Positions 43,194-52,895 are shown, counted from the first letter of the stretch. The stretch is 64,000 nucleotides of DNA from Pedobacter kyonggii (GCF_004310665.1 NZ_SIXF01000001.1:372001-436000), one strand, 5' to 3'. Numbers and translations are program-made. Notes: generated by a model from the sequence alone, not told the origin.

Positions 43194-45173
43194 CTATTTA
43201 TAACTTCTTTGTGCTACTTTAATATTTTCAAACTTCAATTCTTCTTTGTGAAGTTCGAAGTTTACACCTTCTTTAAATTCCCAAGCGGCTACGTAAGCAT
43301 AATTCTCATCATCACGTAGTGCTTCACCTTCTTCTGTCTGATACTCTTCACGGAAGTGACCGCCACAACTTTCGTTACGGTTTAATGCATCAATACACAT
43401 CAACTCGCCTAGCTCGATAAAATCGGCAACACGGCCAGCTTTTTCCAATTCGGTGTTTAACTCATCGGCTGTTCCAGGTACACGAACGTCGCTCCAGAAT
43501 TCAGCACGTAAAGCTCTGATTTCCTGAATTGCTTCATTTAAACCTTTTTCGTTACGGGCCATACCACATTTCTCCCACATAATGTGGCCTAAACGTTTGT
43601 GGAAATGATCTACCGACTTAGTACCTTTAATATTGATCAGTGTATTTAAAATACCAACTGCTCTTTCTTCAGCCTCTACAAAAGCAGGGTGATCAGTAGG
43701 AATTGCTTTTACCGAAATCTCTTTTGATAAGTAAGCACCAATGGTGTAAGGGAGAACGAAATAACCATCAGCTAAACCTTGCATCAAAGCAGATGCACCT
43801 AAACGGTTGGCACCGTGATCTGAGAAGTTAGCCTCACCAGTACAGTATAAACCAGGTACCGATGTCATTAAGTTATAATCAACCCATAAACCACCCATGG
43901 TATAGTGAACTGCAGGATAGATACGCATTGGTGTTTCGTAAGGATTTTCACCGGTAATCTGCGCATACATATCAAACAGGTTACCATATTTTTCCTTAAT
44001 TACTGCGGTACCTAAGCGCATACAGGTCTCTTTGTCAGGATTGTGGTTACCTGCCTTAGAAGCTTCGATTTTTCCGTAACGTTCTGTATTGGCTTTAAAA
44101 TCTAAGTATACTGCTAACTTAGAAGCACCTACTCCATAACCTGCATCACAACGCTCTTTCGCAGCACGGGAGGCCACATCACGAGGAACTAAGTTACCGA
44201 AAGCAGGGTAACGGCGCTCTAAATAATAATCTCTTTCATCTTCAGGAATTTCTGAAGCTTTACGGTTATCATCTTTCTTTTTAGGAACCCAAATACGTCC
44301 ATCGTTACGTAACGACTCTGACATCAGGGTTAATTTAGATTGGTGATCGCCTGAAACCGGGATACAGGTTGGGTGGATCTGCGTATAACAAGGGTTTGCA
44401 AAATAAGCACCTTGTTTGTGCGCTTTCCACGCTGCTGTAACGTTACTTCCCATCGCGTTGGTAGAAAGATAGAATACGTTTCCGTAACCACCTGTTCCTA
44501 ATACCACCGCATGACCGAAATGACGCTCGATTTCTCCTGTAATTAAGTTACGTGCAATAATACCGCGTGCTTTGCCATCAATTTTAACAACCTCAAGCAT
44601 TTCGTGGCGGGTATACATTTCTACTTTACCCATACCAATCTGGCGTTCTAAAGCAGAATACGCACCTAATAATAACTGTTGACCAGTTTGACCAGCCGCA
44701 TAAAAAGTACGTTGTACCTGTGTACCACCGAATGAACGGTTATCTAACAAACCACCGTACTCACGCGCCAAAGGCACGCCCTGAGCCACACACTGATCTA
44801 TAATGTTGGCACTTACTTCGGCCAAACGATGCACATTGGCTTCGCGGGCACGATAATCGCCACCTTTAATTGTATCGTAAAAAAGGCGATAAACGCTATC
44901 ACCATCATTCTGATAGTTTTTTGCAGCATTTATACCACCCTGAGCAGCGATTGAGTGTGCTCTACGCGGTGAATCCTGGAAGCAGAAACATTTTACTTTG
45001 TAACCCATTTCAGCCAAAGTAGCGGCTGCCGAAGCGCCTGCTAAACCCGAACCTACTATGATTACTTCAATAGTTCTTTTGTTCGATGGGTTAACCAAAG
45101 GCACAGAAGACTTATATTTTGTCCATTTGCTGGTTAATTCGCCTTCTGGAATATTTGAATTAATATCTGACAT
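43194..45173 (-). CDS. sdhA: Succinate dehydrogenase/fumarate reductase flavoprotein subunit
   Basis: 659 aa from the ATG at 45173 (MSDINSNIP); the 30-residue extension upstream overlaps sdhC and is not plausible. FAD motif [17 protein letters not shown]; the His that binds FAD covalently is in [11 protein letters not shown]; the active-site segment [20 protein letters not shown] and HYTMGGLW are present, as is [17 protein letters not shown]. Oxidises succinate to fumarate in the citric acid cycle or runs in reverse. Middle gene of the operon. Confidence 0.96.
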   Translation of the reverse strand: MSDINSNIPEGELTSKWTKYKSSVPLVNPSNKRTIEVIIVGSGLAGASAAATLAEMGYKVKCFCFQDSPRRAHSIAAQGGINAAKNYQNDGDSVYRLFYDTIKGGDYRAREANVHRLAEVSANIIDQCVAQGVPLAREYGGLLDNRSFGGTQVQRTFYAAGQTGQQLLLGAYSALERQIGMGKVEMYTRHEMLEVVKIDGKARGIIARNLITGEIERHFGHAVVLGTGGYGNVFYLSTNAMGSNVTAAWKAHKQGAYFANPCYTQIHPTCIPVSGDHQSKLTLMSESLRNDGRIWVPKKKDDNRKASEIPEDERDYYLERRYPAFGNLVPRDVASRAAKERCDAGYGVGASKLAVYLDFKANTERYGKIEASKAGNHNPDKETCMRLGTAVIKEKYGNLFDMYAQITGENPYETPMRIYPAVHYTMGGLWVDYNLMTSVPGLYCTGEANFSDHGANRLGASALMQGLADGYFVLPYTIGAYLSKEISVKAIPTDHPAFVEAEERAVGILNTLINIKGTKSVDHFHKRLGHIMWEKCGMARNEKGLNEAIQEIRALRAEFWSDVRVPGTADELNTELEKAGRVADFIELGELMCIDALNRNESCGGHFREEYQTEEGEALRDDENYAYVAAWEFKEGVNFELHKEELKFENIKVAQRSYK

Positions 45174-45190
45174 ATCTTTTGTGCTAAAAA

Positions 45191-45871
45191 TTATTGAATA
45201 AGACCGAAATAAACTGCAATCGGCATGGCTGCGAAAAGGATCGAAATAATAACCGAATACCAAACGCCAGCTCCTTTAATTATACCATTATATTTTGAGT
45301 GGTTCCATCCTAATGTTTGAAATGCGGAAGCAAAACCATGCAATAAGTGGTAGCATAAAGAAAACATTGCCAAAACATATACGATAACCCTTACCGGATC
45401 CTGAAATTTTTCCTTCATTACCGCATAAAGATCTTCATGTCCGTTGGCATCAACCGTTGGGATTCCTGTAAAACGGGAAACAACCCAAAAATCTTTCAGG
45501 TGAACTACCAGGAAGATCAGCAAAAGCGTACCCAGCAAGCCCATAGAACGGCTGTACCATTTACTGTTTGCCTTACCATCGTTTACGGCATATTTAACTG
45601 GGCGCGCTTTTTGATTTTGCAACGTTAAACGTAACGCCTGAAAAATGTGCGCAAGCAAACCAATAAACAACACAATCTCGCCAGCCCGGATAATCCAGTT
45701 AGTGGCCATAAAATGTGCGCCTACGTTAAATGTTAAACCACCATCGTTAATAAATATTAAAGCATTAATACCGCAGTGTACAATTAAAAAAAGTATCAGG
45801 AACAAACCTGTAATACCCATGATGAATTTCTTCCCTATTGAAGAAGAAAATGCATTTCCGAAACCACTCAT
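45191..45871 (-). CDS. sdhC: Succinate dehydrogenase cytochrome b subunit
   Basis: 226 aa with five predicted membrane helices (near 17-40, 60-80, 108-128, 155-180, 200-222), the single-subunit di-haem anchor (type B, Wolinella-like). Haem-ligand His are available in [30 protein letters not shown] and [12 protein letters not shown]. It passes electrons to menaquinone. First gene of the operon, with an exact -7 box upstream (45901-45908). Confidence 0.94.
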   Translation of the reverse strand: MSGFGNAFSSSIGKKFIMGITGLFLILFLIVHCGINALIFINDGGLTFNVGAHFMATNWIIRAGEIVLFIGLLAHIFQALRLTLQNQKARPVKYAVNDGKANSKWYSRSMGLLGTLLLIFLVVHLKDFWVVSRFTGIPTVDANGHEDLYAVMKEKFQDPVRVIVYVLAMFSLCYHLLHGFASAFQTLGWNHSKYNGIIKGAGVWYSVIISILFAAMPIAVYFGLIQ

Positions 45872-45900
45872 TTGATTAGGATTTATATCTAAATTTCTTG

Positions 45901-45908
45901 CAAAAGTA
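45901..45908 (-). promoter_or_regulatory. Bacteroidota -7 box of the sdhCAB operon
   Basis: On the minus strand TACTTTTG, an exact TAnnTTTG match 29 bp before the sdhC ATG; leader of about 24 nt. Confidence 0.5.
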
Positions 45909-46041
45909 TCTAATTATGAGTTTAATTTATAAACGAATATGACAAAACAACGATAAAACATTTATTTAGAAACATTCTAAAGCATATTCAAAAATAATTG
46001 AAAGATTATTGGATTATTTGTGGTTTCACTCACAGAATATT

Positions 46042-46131
46042 CGTCATTGCGAGGCACGAAGCAATCCCACTATAGAGCTATAATAAACCAAAGTTTTAAG
46101 ATTGCTTTGTCGTTCCTCCTCGCAATGACGA
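46042..46131. repeat. GTCAT-type palindromic element in a gene-free stretch
   Basis: Left arm CGTCATTGCGAGGCACGAAG then CAATC; right arm GATTGCTTTGTCGTTCC then TCCTCGCAATGACG. The outer 11 bp pair perfectly. The rest of 45872-46208 holds the sdh promoter and nothing else recognisable. Confidence 0.65.
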
Positions 46132-46208
46132 TTTTTTAAGAATTTATTTTAATTATGCAAACCTATATAACTAAGTTTTTCGTTATATTGCTCTATCAAA
46201 TTGTTAAC

Positions 46209-47330
46209 ATGAAAAAACAGCTCTATTTACTTACTTTATTAGCCGGCCTCTTCTCTTCTTGTGATCCAGCTCCTGCTACATTTAATCTCGAAACCAAAAA
46301 CTTTGGCCCAAATGCTGTAATTACCATTCAAAGCGCTGAAAAGGGCGAGACACTCAAAGTTGAAAACATCACCAATACCAACCAGACTTTTAAAATCAAT
46401 ATCCCAATAAAAGGATATGCCACATTAAGAACTGAGGATGGCAGTCACACGGGAGAATATTACTTCTATCTTGATAAAGGCAGTTTCAAAGGCGTTCTTG
46501 ATGGGAAAAACATCAATTCATATCCTTTAAAAAACGTTCCAACTGAAGAGGGTGAGCAATTTATAAACTATTATAAGTTAAAAGACAGTATGAGTAAAAA
46601 CCTACTCGACAGTTTGGACATTGCTGAATTGGCATTCGACCAGGCCACAAGAGCCAATGTTTTGGAACGGGCCAAGGAAGTAGACCGTTGGAGAGAGAAA
46701 AAAATCTTGCTCCAATTGGATATCATAAAGGCATTTGCCAAAAAGTATCCGGGTTCTACACATACACTGTTTTTATTGGAACAACTGGGCAGGGCAGATT
46801 CGGAAGCCAAGAACTATTTATCCATTTTTAACAGTTTAGATAAAGAAGTTCAGGATAGTAAAAAAGGCAAAAGTCTTTTAGCTGAAATTAACCAGGCCAG
46901 CCAGATGATGGCGGGGAGTAAAATGCCCAATATTGAAGGTGAAAATCCAGATGGAAAAAAGTTCAACCTTAGTGTGCTTAAAAAAGTAAACCTGGTTATA
47001 TGCTGGACTTCTTATAGTGGAAAAAGCAGAAAAAACAATCAGGTATTGGTTAACCTTTACGAGAAGTATAAAAATAAAGATGTTGAATTTATTGGCGTAT
47101 CATTCGATAAGAAGAGGGATTGGTGGGTAAATGTAATCAAGGATGATCATCTTACCTGGCCACAATATTCAGACCTTCAGGGAGCAAAATCGCCCAATGC
47201 AAAGAATCTGAGCAATTATAATGTTACTTACTTCTTTTTAGTAGATAAAAACGGCACTGTATTAACCAATAATGATCTTTCTTTAGATTTTGTTGATGAT
47301 GAAATCAGCAAAAATTTGGCAGGCAGATAA
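46209..47330 (+). CDS. Thioredoxin-fold lipoprotein lacking both active-site cysteines
   Basis: 373 aa. Lipoprotein signal MKKQLYLLTLLAGLFSSC. Residues about 22-120 look like the DUF4369 N-domain, 130-235 are helical, and 240-373 are a TlpA/AhpC-TSA-type thioredoxin fold (MPNIEGENPDGKKFNLSVLK, EFIGVSFDKKRDWW, TYFFLVDKNGTV). At the active site, where WCxxC is expected, it reads WTSYSGKSR: both Cys are Ser (Ser270, Ser273). So it cannot do disulfide exchange in the usual way. I start at the ATG at 46209; the first in-frame Met 18 codons earlier spoils the signal. Standalone. Confidence 0.88.
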   Translation: MKKQLYLLTLLAGLFSSCDPAPATFNLETKNFGPNAVITIQSAEKGETLKVENITNTNQTFKINIPIKGYATLRTEDGSHTGEYYFYLDKGSFKGVLDGKNINSYPLKNVPTEEGEQFINYYKLKDSMSKNLLDSLDIAELAFDQATRANVLERAKEVDRWREKKILLQLDIIKAFAKKYPGSTHTLFLLEQLGRADSEAKNYLSIFNSLDKEVQDSKKGKSLLAEINQASQMMAGSKMPNIEGENPDGKKFNLSVLKKVNLVICWTSYSGKSRKNNQVLVNLYEKYKNKDVEFIGVSFDKKRDWWVNVIKDDHLTWPQYSDLQGAKSPNAKNLSNYNVTYFFLVDKNGTVLTNNDLSLDFVDDEISKNLAGR

Positions 47331-47367
47331 AAGGTGTGAATTGACAATCCAAAAGTTGATTCCACAA

Positions 47368-47397
47368 AAAAAGTCCCGATTTGCATCGGGACTTTTT
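47368..47397. terminator. Bidirectional intrinsic terminator
   Basis: AAAAAGTCCCGAT-TTGC-ATCGGGACTTTTT, a perfect 13-bp stem with A and T runs at both ends; serves the convergent thioredoxin-like and cold-shock genes. Confidence 0.9.
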
Positions 47398-47420
47398 ACG
47401 ATTTATGTGTTCGAGTTTTC

Positions 47421-47612
47421 TTAAGCTACTTTAACATTTACCGCGTTTAGGCCTTTTCTACCTTCTTCTACATCGTAGTTTACGGTATCATTCTCGCGAA
47501 TGTTATCGATTAAGCCTGAAGCATGAACAAAAATTTCGGCATCGCCATTAGATGGAGTGATAAATCCGAAACCTTTAGTTTCATTAAAAAATTTTACTGT
47601 TCCTTGTTGCAT
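47421..47612 (-). CDS. Cold-shock domain protein
   Basis: 63 aa single CSD. RNP-1 is KGFGFI and RNP-2 is EIFVHASG, the aromatic nucleic-acid-binding face of the fold. Length is normal for small CspA-type proteins. It binds single-stranded RNA or DNA as a chaperone. Own promoter upstream; two-way terminator downstream. Confidence 0.95.
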   Translation of the reverse strand: MQQGTVKFFNETKGFGFITPSNGDAEIFVHASGLIDNIRENDTVNYDVEEGRKGLNAVNVKVA

Positions 47613-47634
47613 TATATTGTATTTTAATTTGTTT

Positions 47635-47664
47635 CAAAGATAGAGTTAAATCCCTATAAATCAA
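47635..47664 (-). promoter_or_regulatory. Promoter of the cold-shock gene
   Basis: On the minus strand: -33 TTG (47662-47664), 19-bp spacer, -7 TATCTTTG (47635-47642), 22 bp before the ATG. Both elements match the Bacteroidota sigma consensus. Confidence 0.6.
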
Positions 47665-47764
47665 TTTTTTATTTTTTATTATATAAATAATTGCTAAATA
47701 TATTGATAATTTGCCCTTTAAGCCCCATTTAATGGCCCGATTTAATTTATTATTACTCGATGTA

Positions 47765-47903
47765 TCACCCGGTTTTCATCAATAAAGCACGTTCAAAATA
47801 AGCCTTTGCCTCCTTTTTGCTATCGAAAAAAAGCAAATACCAACTCAACATATAAATTGCTGTCGTAATCGATACTGGCTATCTGGAAAGAAATCAGGAT
47901 AAA
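47765..47903 (-). pseudogene. Coding-like remnant with a probable frameshift
   Basis: On the minus strand one frame reads FQIASIDYDSNLYVELVF and stops; the next frame continues FFDSKKEAKAYFERALLMKTG and stops at 47765. The break falls at a run of seven T. There is no start codon for the first part. Composition and the Lys/Glu/Ala-rich helix look protein-like, but I recognise no family. It could be a decayed small gene or a sequencing error in a homopolymer. Confidence 0.3.
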
Positions 47904-48407
47904 TTAACTATAAACCAGGTTTTCGCGCTGCTCATAATTTACCATCAGATTTTCAGTAATTTTCACCATTAATGTTTCGTGTTCTTTACCATTATAGCTT
48001 AGGATTAACAGATCGCCAATGATTTCGTGTAAAATTAATTTCGGAGTGGTATAGGTGATCGATACCACATGTGCTGCTTTATTTAACAGATCCGAAGTGT
48101 AAATATATAATTCGGCCCAATCGAAAAGGATCGGATGATCTTCTAAATCGTTTAAGACAGGTATTTTATGTTCCAAGGCAGCAATGCTGTTCATTACGGC
48201 GTACTGAAGTTTTTGATGTAACGCGTTTGCCTTTTCGCTGGCTTGCTGCATCTGAGAAAAGGTATGTGCCTGCTCATCTAAGCTGTATATTTTTGATCTT
48301 TTTTGAAATTCTTTGTAAGTATCGTGAAATATCCGTCTTTCAAAATCCGTTCTGCACATGAAATTGAAATATTGTTTTACCCTGAGGTTAATGCTAGCTA
48401 AAGCCAT
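47904..48407 (-). CDS. Protein of unknown function, mostly helical
   Basis: 167 aa from the ATG at 48407 (ALASINLRVKQYFNFM); a start 9 codons earlier also exists. No signal peptide or membrane segment. Long amphipathic helices (DTYKEFQKRSKIYSLDEQAH, EKANALHQKLQYAVMNSIAA) and a C-terminal part with KLILHEIIGDLLILSYNGKE. I do not recognise the family. It is transcribed alone between a cold-shock gene and a repeat-rich stretch. Confidence 0.65.
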   Translation of the reverse strand: MALASINLRVKQYFNFMCRTDFERRIFHDTYKEFQKRSKIYSLDEQAHTFSQMQQASEKANALHQKLQYAVMNSIAALEHKIPVLNDLEDHPILFDWAELYIYTSDLLNKAAHVVSITYTTPKLILHEIIGDLLILSYNGKEHETLMVKITENLMVNYEQRENLVYS

Positions 48408-48434
48408 AATATTCGGTTTTTGTTGCTGATTCAA

Positions 48435-49227
48435 ATATGGAACAATAAAAAAAATTAATTTATAGCGTACCGGTAAACGCTGATTATCAATCGGTAAATA
48501 GCGAAACTAAATCTTGATTATGAAAAACGGATGAATATTGATTTGAGTACAGGGATTTGGCTGAACAGCCCGTTATTTAAGCTATTTTAACATTTCGAGA
48601 TTCCTGAAGGGGGCAACTCGGGCGTAGTTGAAGGATAGTCTTTTTATTAGAAAATGTAGCTGTAGTAGTTCTTGGCGGTTTGCAGTCCCGCCATTCGCTT
48701 TAGTCCCCATGAAACCTGTGAACAAGCAAGCACACCATAAAAAGAAGAAAACAGTGCTTAAATCGGGAGCTGCCACTATTGTCGGGTTAAAGAACAAGGG
48801 TTTGTACACCCTGCAACCCCAAAAATGAAATGTTGTTGTGGCCAGCTAGCCCCGGTTGAAGCGATACCCTGCAGCAACGAGGTACGAGGCAGCAAAGCCT
48901 ATAAGCGCAAAACGGGAACGCATTTATTGCTATGTACAAGCATTGCCCTCCAAACATGAAAATATTAAATTGGGTCTTTAAATGCGAAGATAATGATCTT
49001 CGACTACGCTCTCCACAGGAGTCCTTTGGACAGACTGACAACAAAGGCACTTAACTTAATGACCTGTGCCTCCTCCGTGGCTAAAAATATAACCTAATAG
49101 TTTATAGAGCAAACTATTAAATTAGCGGCAAACGATGCACCCAGTCACCCATTTCATTTTTTTAAAACAGTTTAATTTCCAACAGGTTATTAATATACAA
49201 AATAAGTATAACCAAAACTTTTACGAT
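48435..49227. repeat. Long gene-free stretch of degenerate repeat DNA
   Basis: The stretch 48591-49060 is richer in G+C than the rest of the window and holds pieces of other intergenic elements here (for example CTTCGACTACGCTC near 48998). ORFs across it in several frames are low-complexity and lack starts or domains. A hairpin AATAGTTT / AAACTATT lies at 49096-49118. I see no gene. Confidence 0.4.
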
Positions 49228-49572
49228 ATGGAAACGAGAAACAACCATGGTTTAATCCAGGCTTTACTAGATTGCGCGCTAGCTTGCGAACATTGTGCAT
49301 CGTCATGCTTAAAAGAAGAAGATATCAGCATGATGATTGACTGCATTAAACTAGATCGGGATTGCGCAGATATCTGTACCCAGGCAGCCAGGTTATTGCA
49401 AAGAGATTCAATTATCGGGCATCAATATTTATTGCTTTGTGAAGAAATATGCAGGCTTTGTGCAGCCGAATGTAGCAAACACGATCATGAACATTGCAGA
49501 CAATGCGCTGTTGCCTGCGAAGAATGTGCAGATGCCTGTCATACCAATCACGAACCAATCCATCAGGATTAA
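49228..49572 (+). CDS. Cys-rich four-helix copper-storage-like protein (DUF326)
   Basis: 114 aa with 16 Cys, nearly all in CxxxC or CxxC spacing along predicted helices: DCALACEHCASSC, DCIKLDRDCADIC, LLCEEICRLCAAEC and HCRQCAVACEECADAC. This is the pattern of Csp copper-storage proteins, where Cys lining the inside of a four-helix bundle bind Cu(I). His-rich stretches (KHDHEHC, HTNHEPIH) near the end add ligands. There is no signal peptide, so the cytosolic Csp3-like type fits. I start at the ATG at 49228; the longer reading adds 31 residues without family features. Confidence 0.88.
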   Translation: METRNNHGLIQALLDCALACEHCASSCLKEEDISMMIDCIKLDRDCADICTQAARLLQRDSIIGHQYLLLCEEICRLCAAECSKHDHEHCRQCAVACEECADACHTNHEPIHQD

Positions 49573-49574
49573 AA

Positions 49575-49607
49575 AAAAGCGCCCCGATTTCAAATTGGGA
49601 CGCTTTT
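49575..49607. terminator. Bidirectional terminator
   Basis: AAAAGCGCCCCGAT and AATTGGGACGCTTTT pair around a 4-nt loop, with A and T runs at the ends; lies between the convergent Cys-rich and HtrA genes. Confidence 0.8.
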
Positions 49608-49631
49608 AAAAACCATTTTTTATCAGATCAA

Positions 49632-51182
49632 TTACTGTGCTGGGAAGCTATAGTTATAAGACCCTTGCTCGCCAACACCAGAAATACTCACCATGTTGTT
49701 TCTGCCTAAAGGCAATGCTTTTTGAACATCGGCAACAGAATTTACAGGTTGCCCATTCACTTTGGTAATGATTAAACCTTTTTCTACACCAATATTATCA
49801 AATGCTTTTCCTGTGGTTACTGAGGTTACTATAACACCACTATTAATGCCATATTTCGATTTCTGTGCTTGAGTAGCAGGAGCAAAAGTTGCACCTAATT
49901 TCGAAACCTCAGCGCCTTTGCTTGTTGCATTTTTGGCTGTAAGGCCTACGCTAGCTTCTCCTTTTAACGTTACGGTGTAATCTTTAAGTGCACCATCTCT
50001 CAATACTGTTAACTTAACCTTATCACCTGGATTTAAACGACCAACTCTTTCCTGAAGATCAGGTGAATCGTTGATCACTACTCCATCAACTTTTTTAATT
50101 ACGTCGCCTGATTTAATACCTGCAGCAGCAGCACCGCCACCAGCAACTACATCATTCACATACAAACCACTTATTTCGTTGGTTTTAATGCCTTCAGGTT
50201 TATCTTCACCACTTAATGGCACAAAATTAACACCAATGTAACCACGTTTAACCGAGCCATATTTCATAAAATCATCTACAATTTTACGGGCAAGATTAAC
50301 CGGAATTGCAAATCCATAACCTTGGTTATATCCGCTTTGCGATGCGATTGCCGAGTTAATACCTACCAATTCGCCATTTGCGTTTACAAGGGCGCCACCG
50401 CTGTTACCTGGGTTAATGGCAGCATCGGTTTGGATAAATGATTCGATACTGGTATTTGCCGGACGATCTGGTCTTTTACCTGTACGTTGGTATTCGCGAT
50501 ATTCCTCTTCTGTAATTTCATTACCTTGTTGCTCGCGGCCAATAATACCAATGCTACGGTTTTTTGCACTTACAATACCAGCTGTTACCGTAGTATTTAA
50601 ATCTAATGGGAAACCAACAGCCAAAACCCATTCTCCAACCTGCACATTATCTGAGTTACCCATTTTTACTACAGGTAAACCAGTTGCATTTACTTTAATT
50701 AATGCTAAATCGGTATTCGGATCGCGGCCAATTACTTTTGCCTCTACTTTACGTCTGTCTGTTAAAACCACCTCAACCTTCTCTGCATTTTCTACCACGT
50801 GGTTATTGGTTACGATATAACCATCCTGACTGATAATTACACCAGAACCCGATGCTGCCCTAGGCTGACGTTGCATTTGACGGCCACCACCACCAAAGAA
50901 ATCTTCCATCATATCAAATGGGGAAGAACTTCTACCACCGCCGCTTTGCGCCGCATATGTAGTTTTAATGTGAACTACACCAGGTGCAACAGCTGCTGCC
51001 GCCTGCGTAAAATCCGCTGTTCCCGCTGATGAAATTTTAAGCGGATTATTTGCAAAGTATAAGTTCTGTTTTTCAGTAATGGTACTGCCACTTTGGTTAC
51101 GCTCAAATAGTTTGTAACCTCCAATTGCTGCTGCTCCACCTATAAAAGCAGCCAACACGGTAATTCCTAATATTTTTTTCAT
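49632..51182 (-). CDS. HtrA/DegQ-type periplasmic serine protease
   Basis: 516 aa. N-terminal signal or anchor (MKKILGITVLAAFIGGAAAI). The trypsin-like domain has the triad His128 (TNNHVV), Asp158 (NTDLAL) and Ser261 (PGNSGGALV). Two PDZ domains follow (about 325-410 and 425-510; YVNDVVAGGGAAAAGIKSGD, VEKGLIITKVNGQPV). A Gly-rich and Arg-rich loop (about 75-105) precedes the catalytic core. It degrades or refolds misfolded envelope proteins. Divergent from dapF. Confidence 0.95.
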   Translation of the reverse strand: MKKILGITVLAAFIGGAAAIGGYKLFERNQSGSTITEKQNLYFANNPLKISSAGTADFTQAAAAVAPGVVHIKTTYAAQSGGGRSSSPFDMMEDFFGGGGRQMQRQPRAASGSGVIISQDGYIVTNNHVVENAEKVEVVLTDRRKVEAKVIGRDPNTDLALIKVNATGLPVVKMGNSDNVQVGEWVLAVGFPLDLNTTVTAGIVSAKNRSIGIIGREQQGNEITEEEYREYQRTGKRPDRPANTSIESFIQTDAAINPGNSGGALVNANGELVGINSAIASQSGYNQGYGFAIPVNLARKIVDDFMKYGSVKRGYIGVNFVPLSGEDKPEGIKTNEISGLYVNDVVAGGGAAAAGIKSGDVIKKVDGVVINDSPDLQERVGRLNPGDKVKLTVLRDGALKDYTVTLKGEASVGLTAKNATSKGAEVSKLGATFAPATQAQKSKYGINSGVIVTSVTTGKAFDNIGVEKGLIITKVNGQPVNSVADVQKALPLGRNNMVSISGVGEQGSYNYSFPAQ

Positions 51183-51498
51183 GTTTCTATATTGTGTTTT
51201 TTAAAGCCATGATTTATTATAAGCCGATTTGCTAGCTAATTGTTTGGTTAGCTTATAATATTCATTTGTTAAATGTTATTACTTGCAAGAGCACTTTCAC
51301 TTTGATTTAAGCAGAATGCTCAGGCAGTTTCTATCTGCTCAAATTTTCTTTTGTAAGTTTACTCAAATTTAATACCATATAAACGATATTTGCATCTTCA
51401 AAGCACTTAGTTTTGTGTTAAAAAGTGTTAAATTTAATAACACAACCCACTAATTACCTTTTTGCAACTCAAATATTGCATTAAAAAATGAAGCTTTC
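51183..51498. other. Divergent promoter region between htrA-like gene and dapF
   Basis: 316 bp, A+T-rich, no gene. An inverted pair ATTATAAGC / GCTTATAAT (about 51217-51257) with an inner GCTAA / TTAGC pair lies 35-75 bp before the protease ATG and would fold in its leader. No exact TAnnTTTG box was found for either side. Confidence 0.35.
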
Positions 51499-52281
51499 AT
51501 GAAAATTAATTTCTTTAAATACCAAGGCGCAGGCAACGATTTTATTTTAATAGACCACACCGCGAGTCCATTAAAAAACATTGATAATCAATTAGTTGAA
51601 CAATTATGCCATAGAAGATTTGGCATTGGTGCCGATGGATTAATGTTTATTACCAAACATGAGGATTACGATTTTGAGATGCATTATTTTAATGCTGATG
51701 GTAAGCTGGGCAGCATGTGCGGAAATGGTGGCAGATGTATTGTTGCCTTTGCCAAACAACTTGGAATCATCGATCGCGAAACAAACTTTTTGGCAGTAGA
51801 TGGCCCACATTATGCCAGAATTTCAGAAAATGGCGAATGGGTTGATTTACAAATGATTGATGTAGATACCATTACCAAAGATGGTGAGGCTTATGTATTG
51901 AACACTGGCTCGCCACATTATGTTGCGTTGCAAAGCGGTTTAAAAGACTTTGATGTTTTTACTGCAGGGAAAAACATTCGCTACAATGGAACTTATGCAG
52001 AAAAAGGTATAAATGTAAACTTTGTAGAGGATAATGGCGACTATTTGTTTGTACGCACCTACGAGCGTGGTGTTGAAGATGAAACTTATGCCTGTGGTAC
52101 TGGGGTAACCGCAGTCGCCATAGCCATGGCGAAACACAAAGAACAAACCGGTCATATTAAAACAGCGATTAAAGTTTTGGGTGGCGATATTAAAATAGAA
52201 TTCGATTACGATGGCAAGGAATTTACCAATGTATTTTTATGCGGCCCGGCTAAACTGGTTTTTGAGGGAGAAGTGGAGTAG
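51499..52281 (+). CDS. dapF: Diaminopimelate epimerase
   Basis: 260 aa. The two catalytic cysteines are in SMCGNGGRC (Cys74) and YACGTGVTA (Cys199), with the symmetric halves of the epimerase fold. The N-terminal FFKYQGAGNDFILID is diagnostic. Converts LL- to meso-diaminopimelate for lysine and peptidoglycan synthesis. Slightly shorter than the E. coli enzyme, as is common in Bacteroidota. No other lysine-pathway gene is adjacent. Confidence 0.96.
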   Translation: MKINFFKYQGAGNDFILIDHTASPLKNIDNQLVEQLCHRRFGIGADGLMFITKHEDYDFEMHYFNADGKLGSMCGNGGRCIVAFAKQLGIIDRETNFLAVDGPHYARISENGEWVDLQMIDVDTITKDGEAYVLNTGSPHYVALQSGLKDFDVFTAGKNIRYNGTYAEKGINVNFVEDNGDYLFVRTYERGVEDETYACGTGVTAVAIAMAKHKEQTGHIKTAIKVLGGDIKIEFDYDGKEFTNVFLCGPAKLVFEGEVE

Positions 52282-52744
52282 TTTTCATAGAAACTTATTT
52301 TGCTTTAGATCATATATCGTCCTCGTTTATAACGAGGATGTATGAGATTAGCGATTTCATCGCTTTCTTTTAAATCTCGCTTTCATAAGACTTATGGGAG
52401 ATTTATAATCCAATATAGGTAAATATTACTCCGCATTACAAATGCGGTTTTCATTAATCCTCGTTACACACGGGGACTATTGTCAGGAATGAAATAACCT
52501 TCTTTTCAAACCTCATAGGTTTAGCGCAACCTGAACAGCTTGTGTAAAACAGACACTATCCATGTATTTTGTTGCGTAAAGTACTCAACATTTATTCTAA
52601 AAAATCGTATATTTCCTTTGAAATTAACAGCTTTTAACATCTGTCGCAAGATATTTACATACTGTTATTTATGCAAAAAAATATGACAACACAATCCTTA
52701 ACAGCACTTTAAAGGAAATCCAATAGGTTTTCAATCGGAAAATA

Positions 52745-52760
52745 AATCAATCGATTGATT
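52745..52760. promoter_or_regulatory. Perfect 16-bp palindrome before the efflux operon
   Basis: AATCAATCGATTGATT, a perfect palindrome 135 bp before the adaptor gene. Size and symmetry suit a TetR/AcrR-type dimer, the usual regulator of RND operons, but no such gene is adjacent. Confidence 0.45.
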
Positions 52761-52800
52761 AAATGACAGAATTCGGACAGATTTATTTTTTTTTAGGCTC

Positions 52801-52808
52801 TATTTTTG
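52801..52808 (+). promoter_or_regulatory. Bacteroidota -7 box (TATTTTTG)
   Basis: Exact TAnnTTTG match 87 bp before the adaptor ATG, 40 bp after the palindrome. Confidence 0.4.
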
Positions 52809-52895
52809 GGCATTTATTGGCGAAAATCGAAGTCCTATATTTTTTGACAACGCCCTTAATTCCGGAAATTTAAATTTAAACACACAGAAATACCC

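Larger units (their letters stand above)
52282..52895. repeat. Gene-free stretch with a REPIN-like element and the efflux promoter region
   Basis: 52314-52480 holds an element made of small hairpins: TCCTCGTT-TAT-AACGAGGA at the left end, GCGATTTCATCGC, CCGCATT-ACA-AATGCGG, and ATCCTCGTTACACACGGGG at the right end. A shorter copy in reverse orientation lies at 63316-63420. The remaining 400 bp to 52895 contain the promoter sites for the efflux operon. Confidence 0.6.

Noticed and set aside
45174-45263. N-terminal extension of the succinate dehydrogenase flavoprotein
   Set aside because: It would overlap sdhC by more than 70 bp; the family begins at the Met at 45173.
48582-49050. Three ORFs in the repeat-rich stretch, one coding a Lys/His-rich peptide
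   Set aside because: They lie in both strands of degenerate repeat sequence and lack conserved patterns.
49135-49227. Longer N-terminus for the Cys-rich protein
   Set aside because: The added 31 residues are not helical Cys-rich sequence and there is no signal peptide; the family starts near the Met at 49228.
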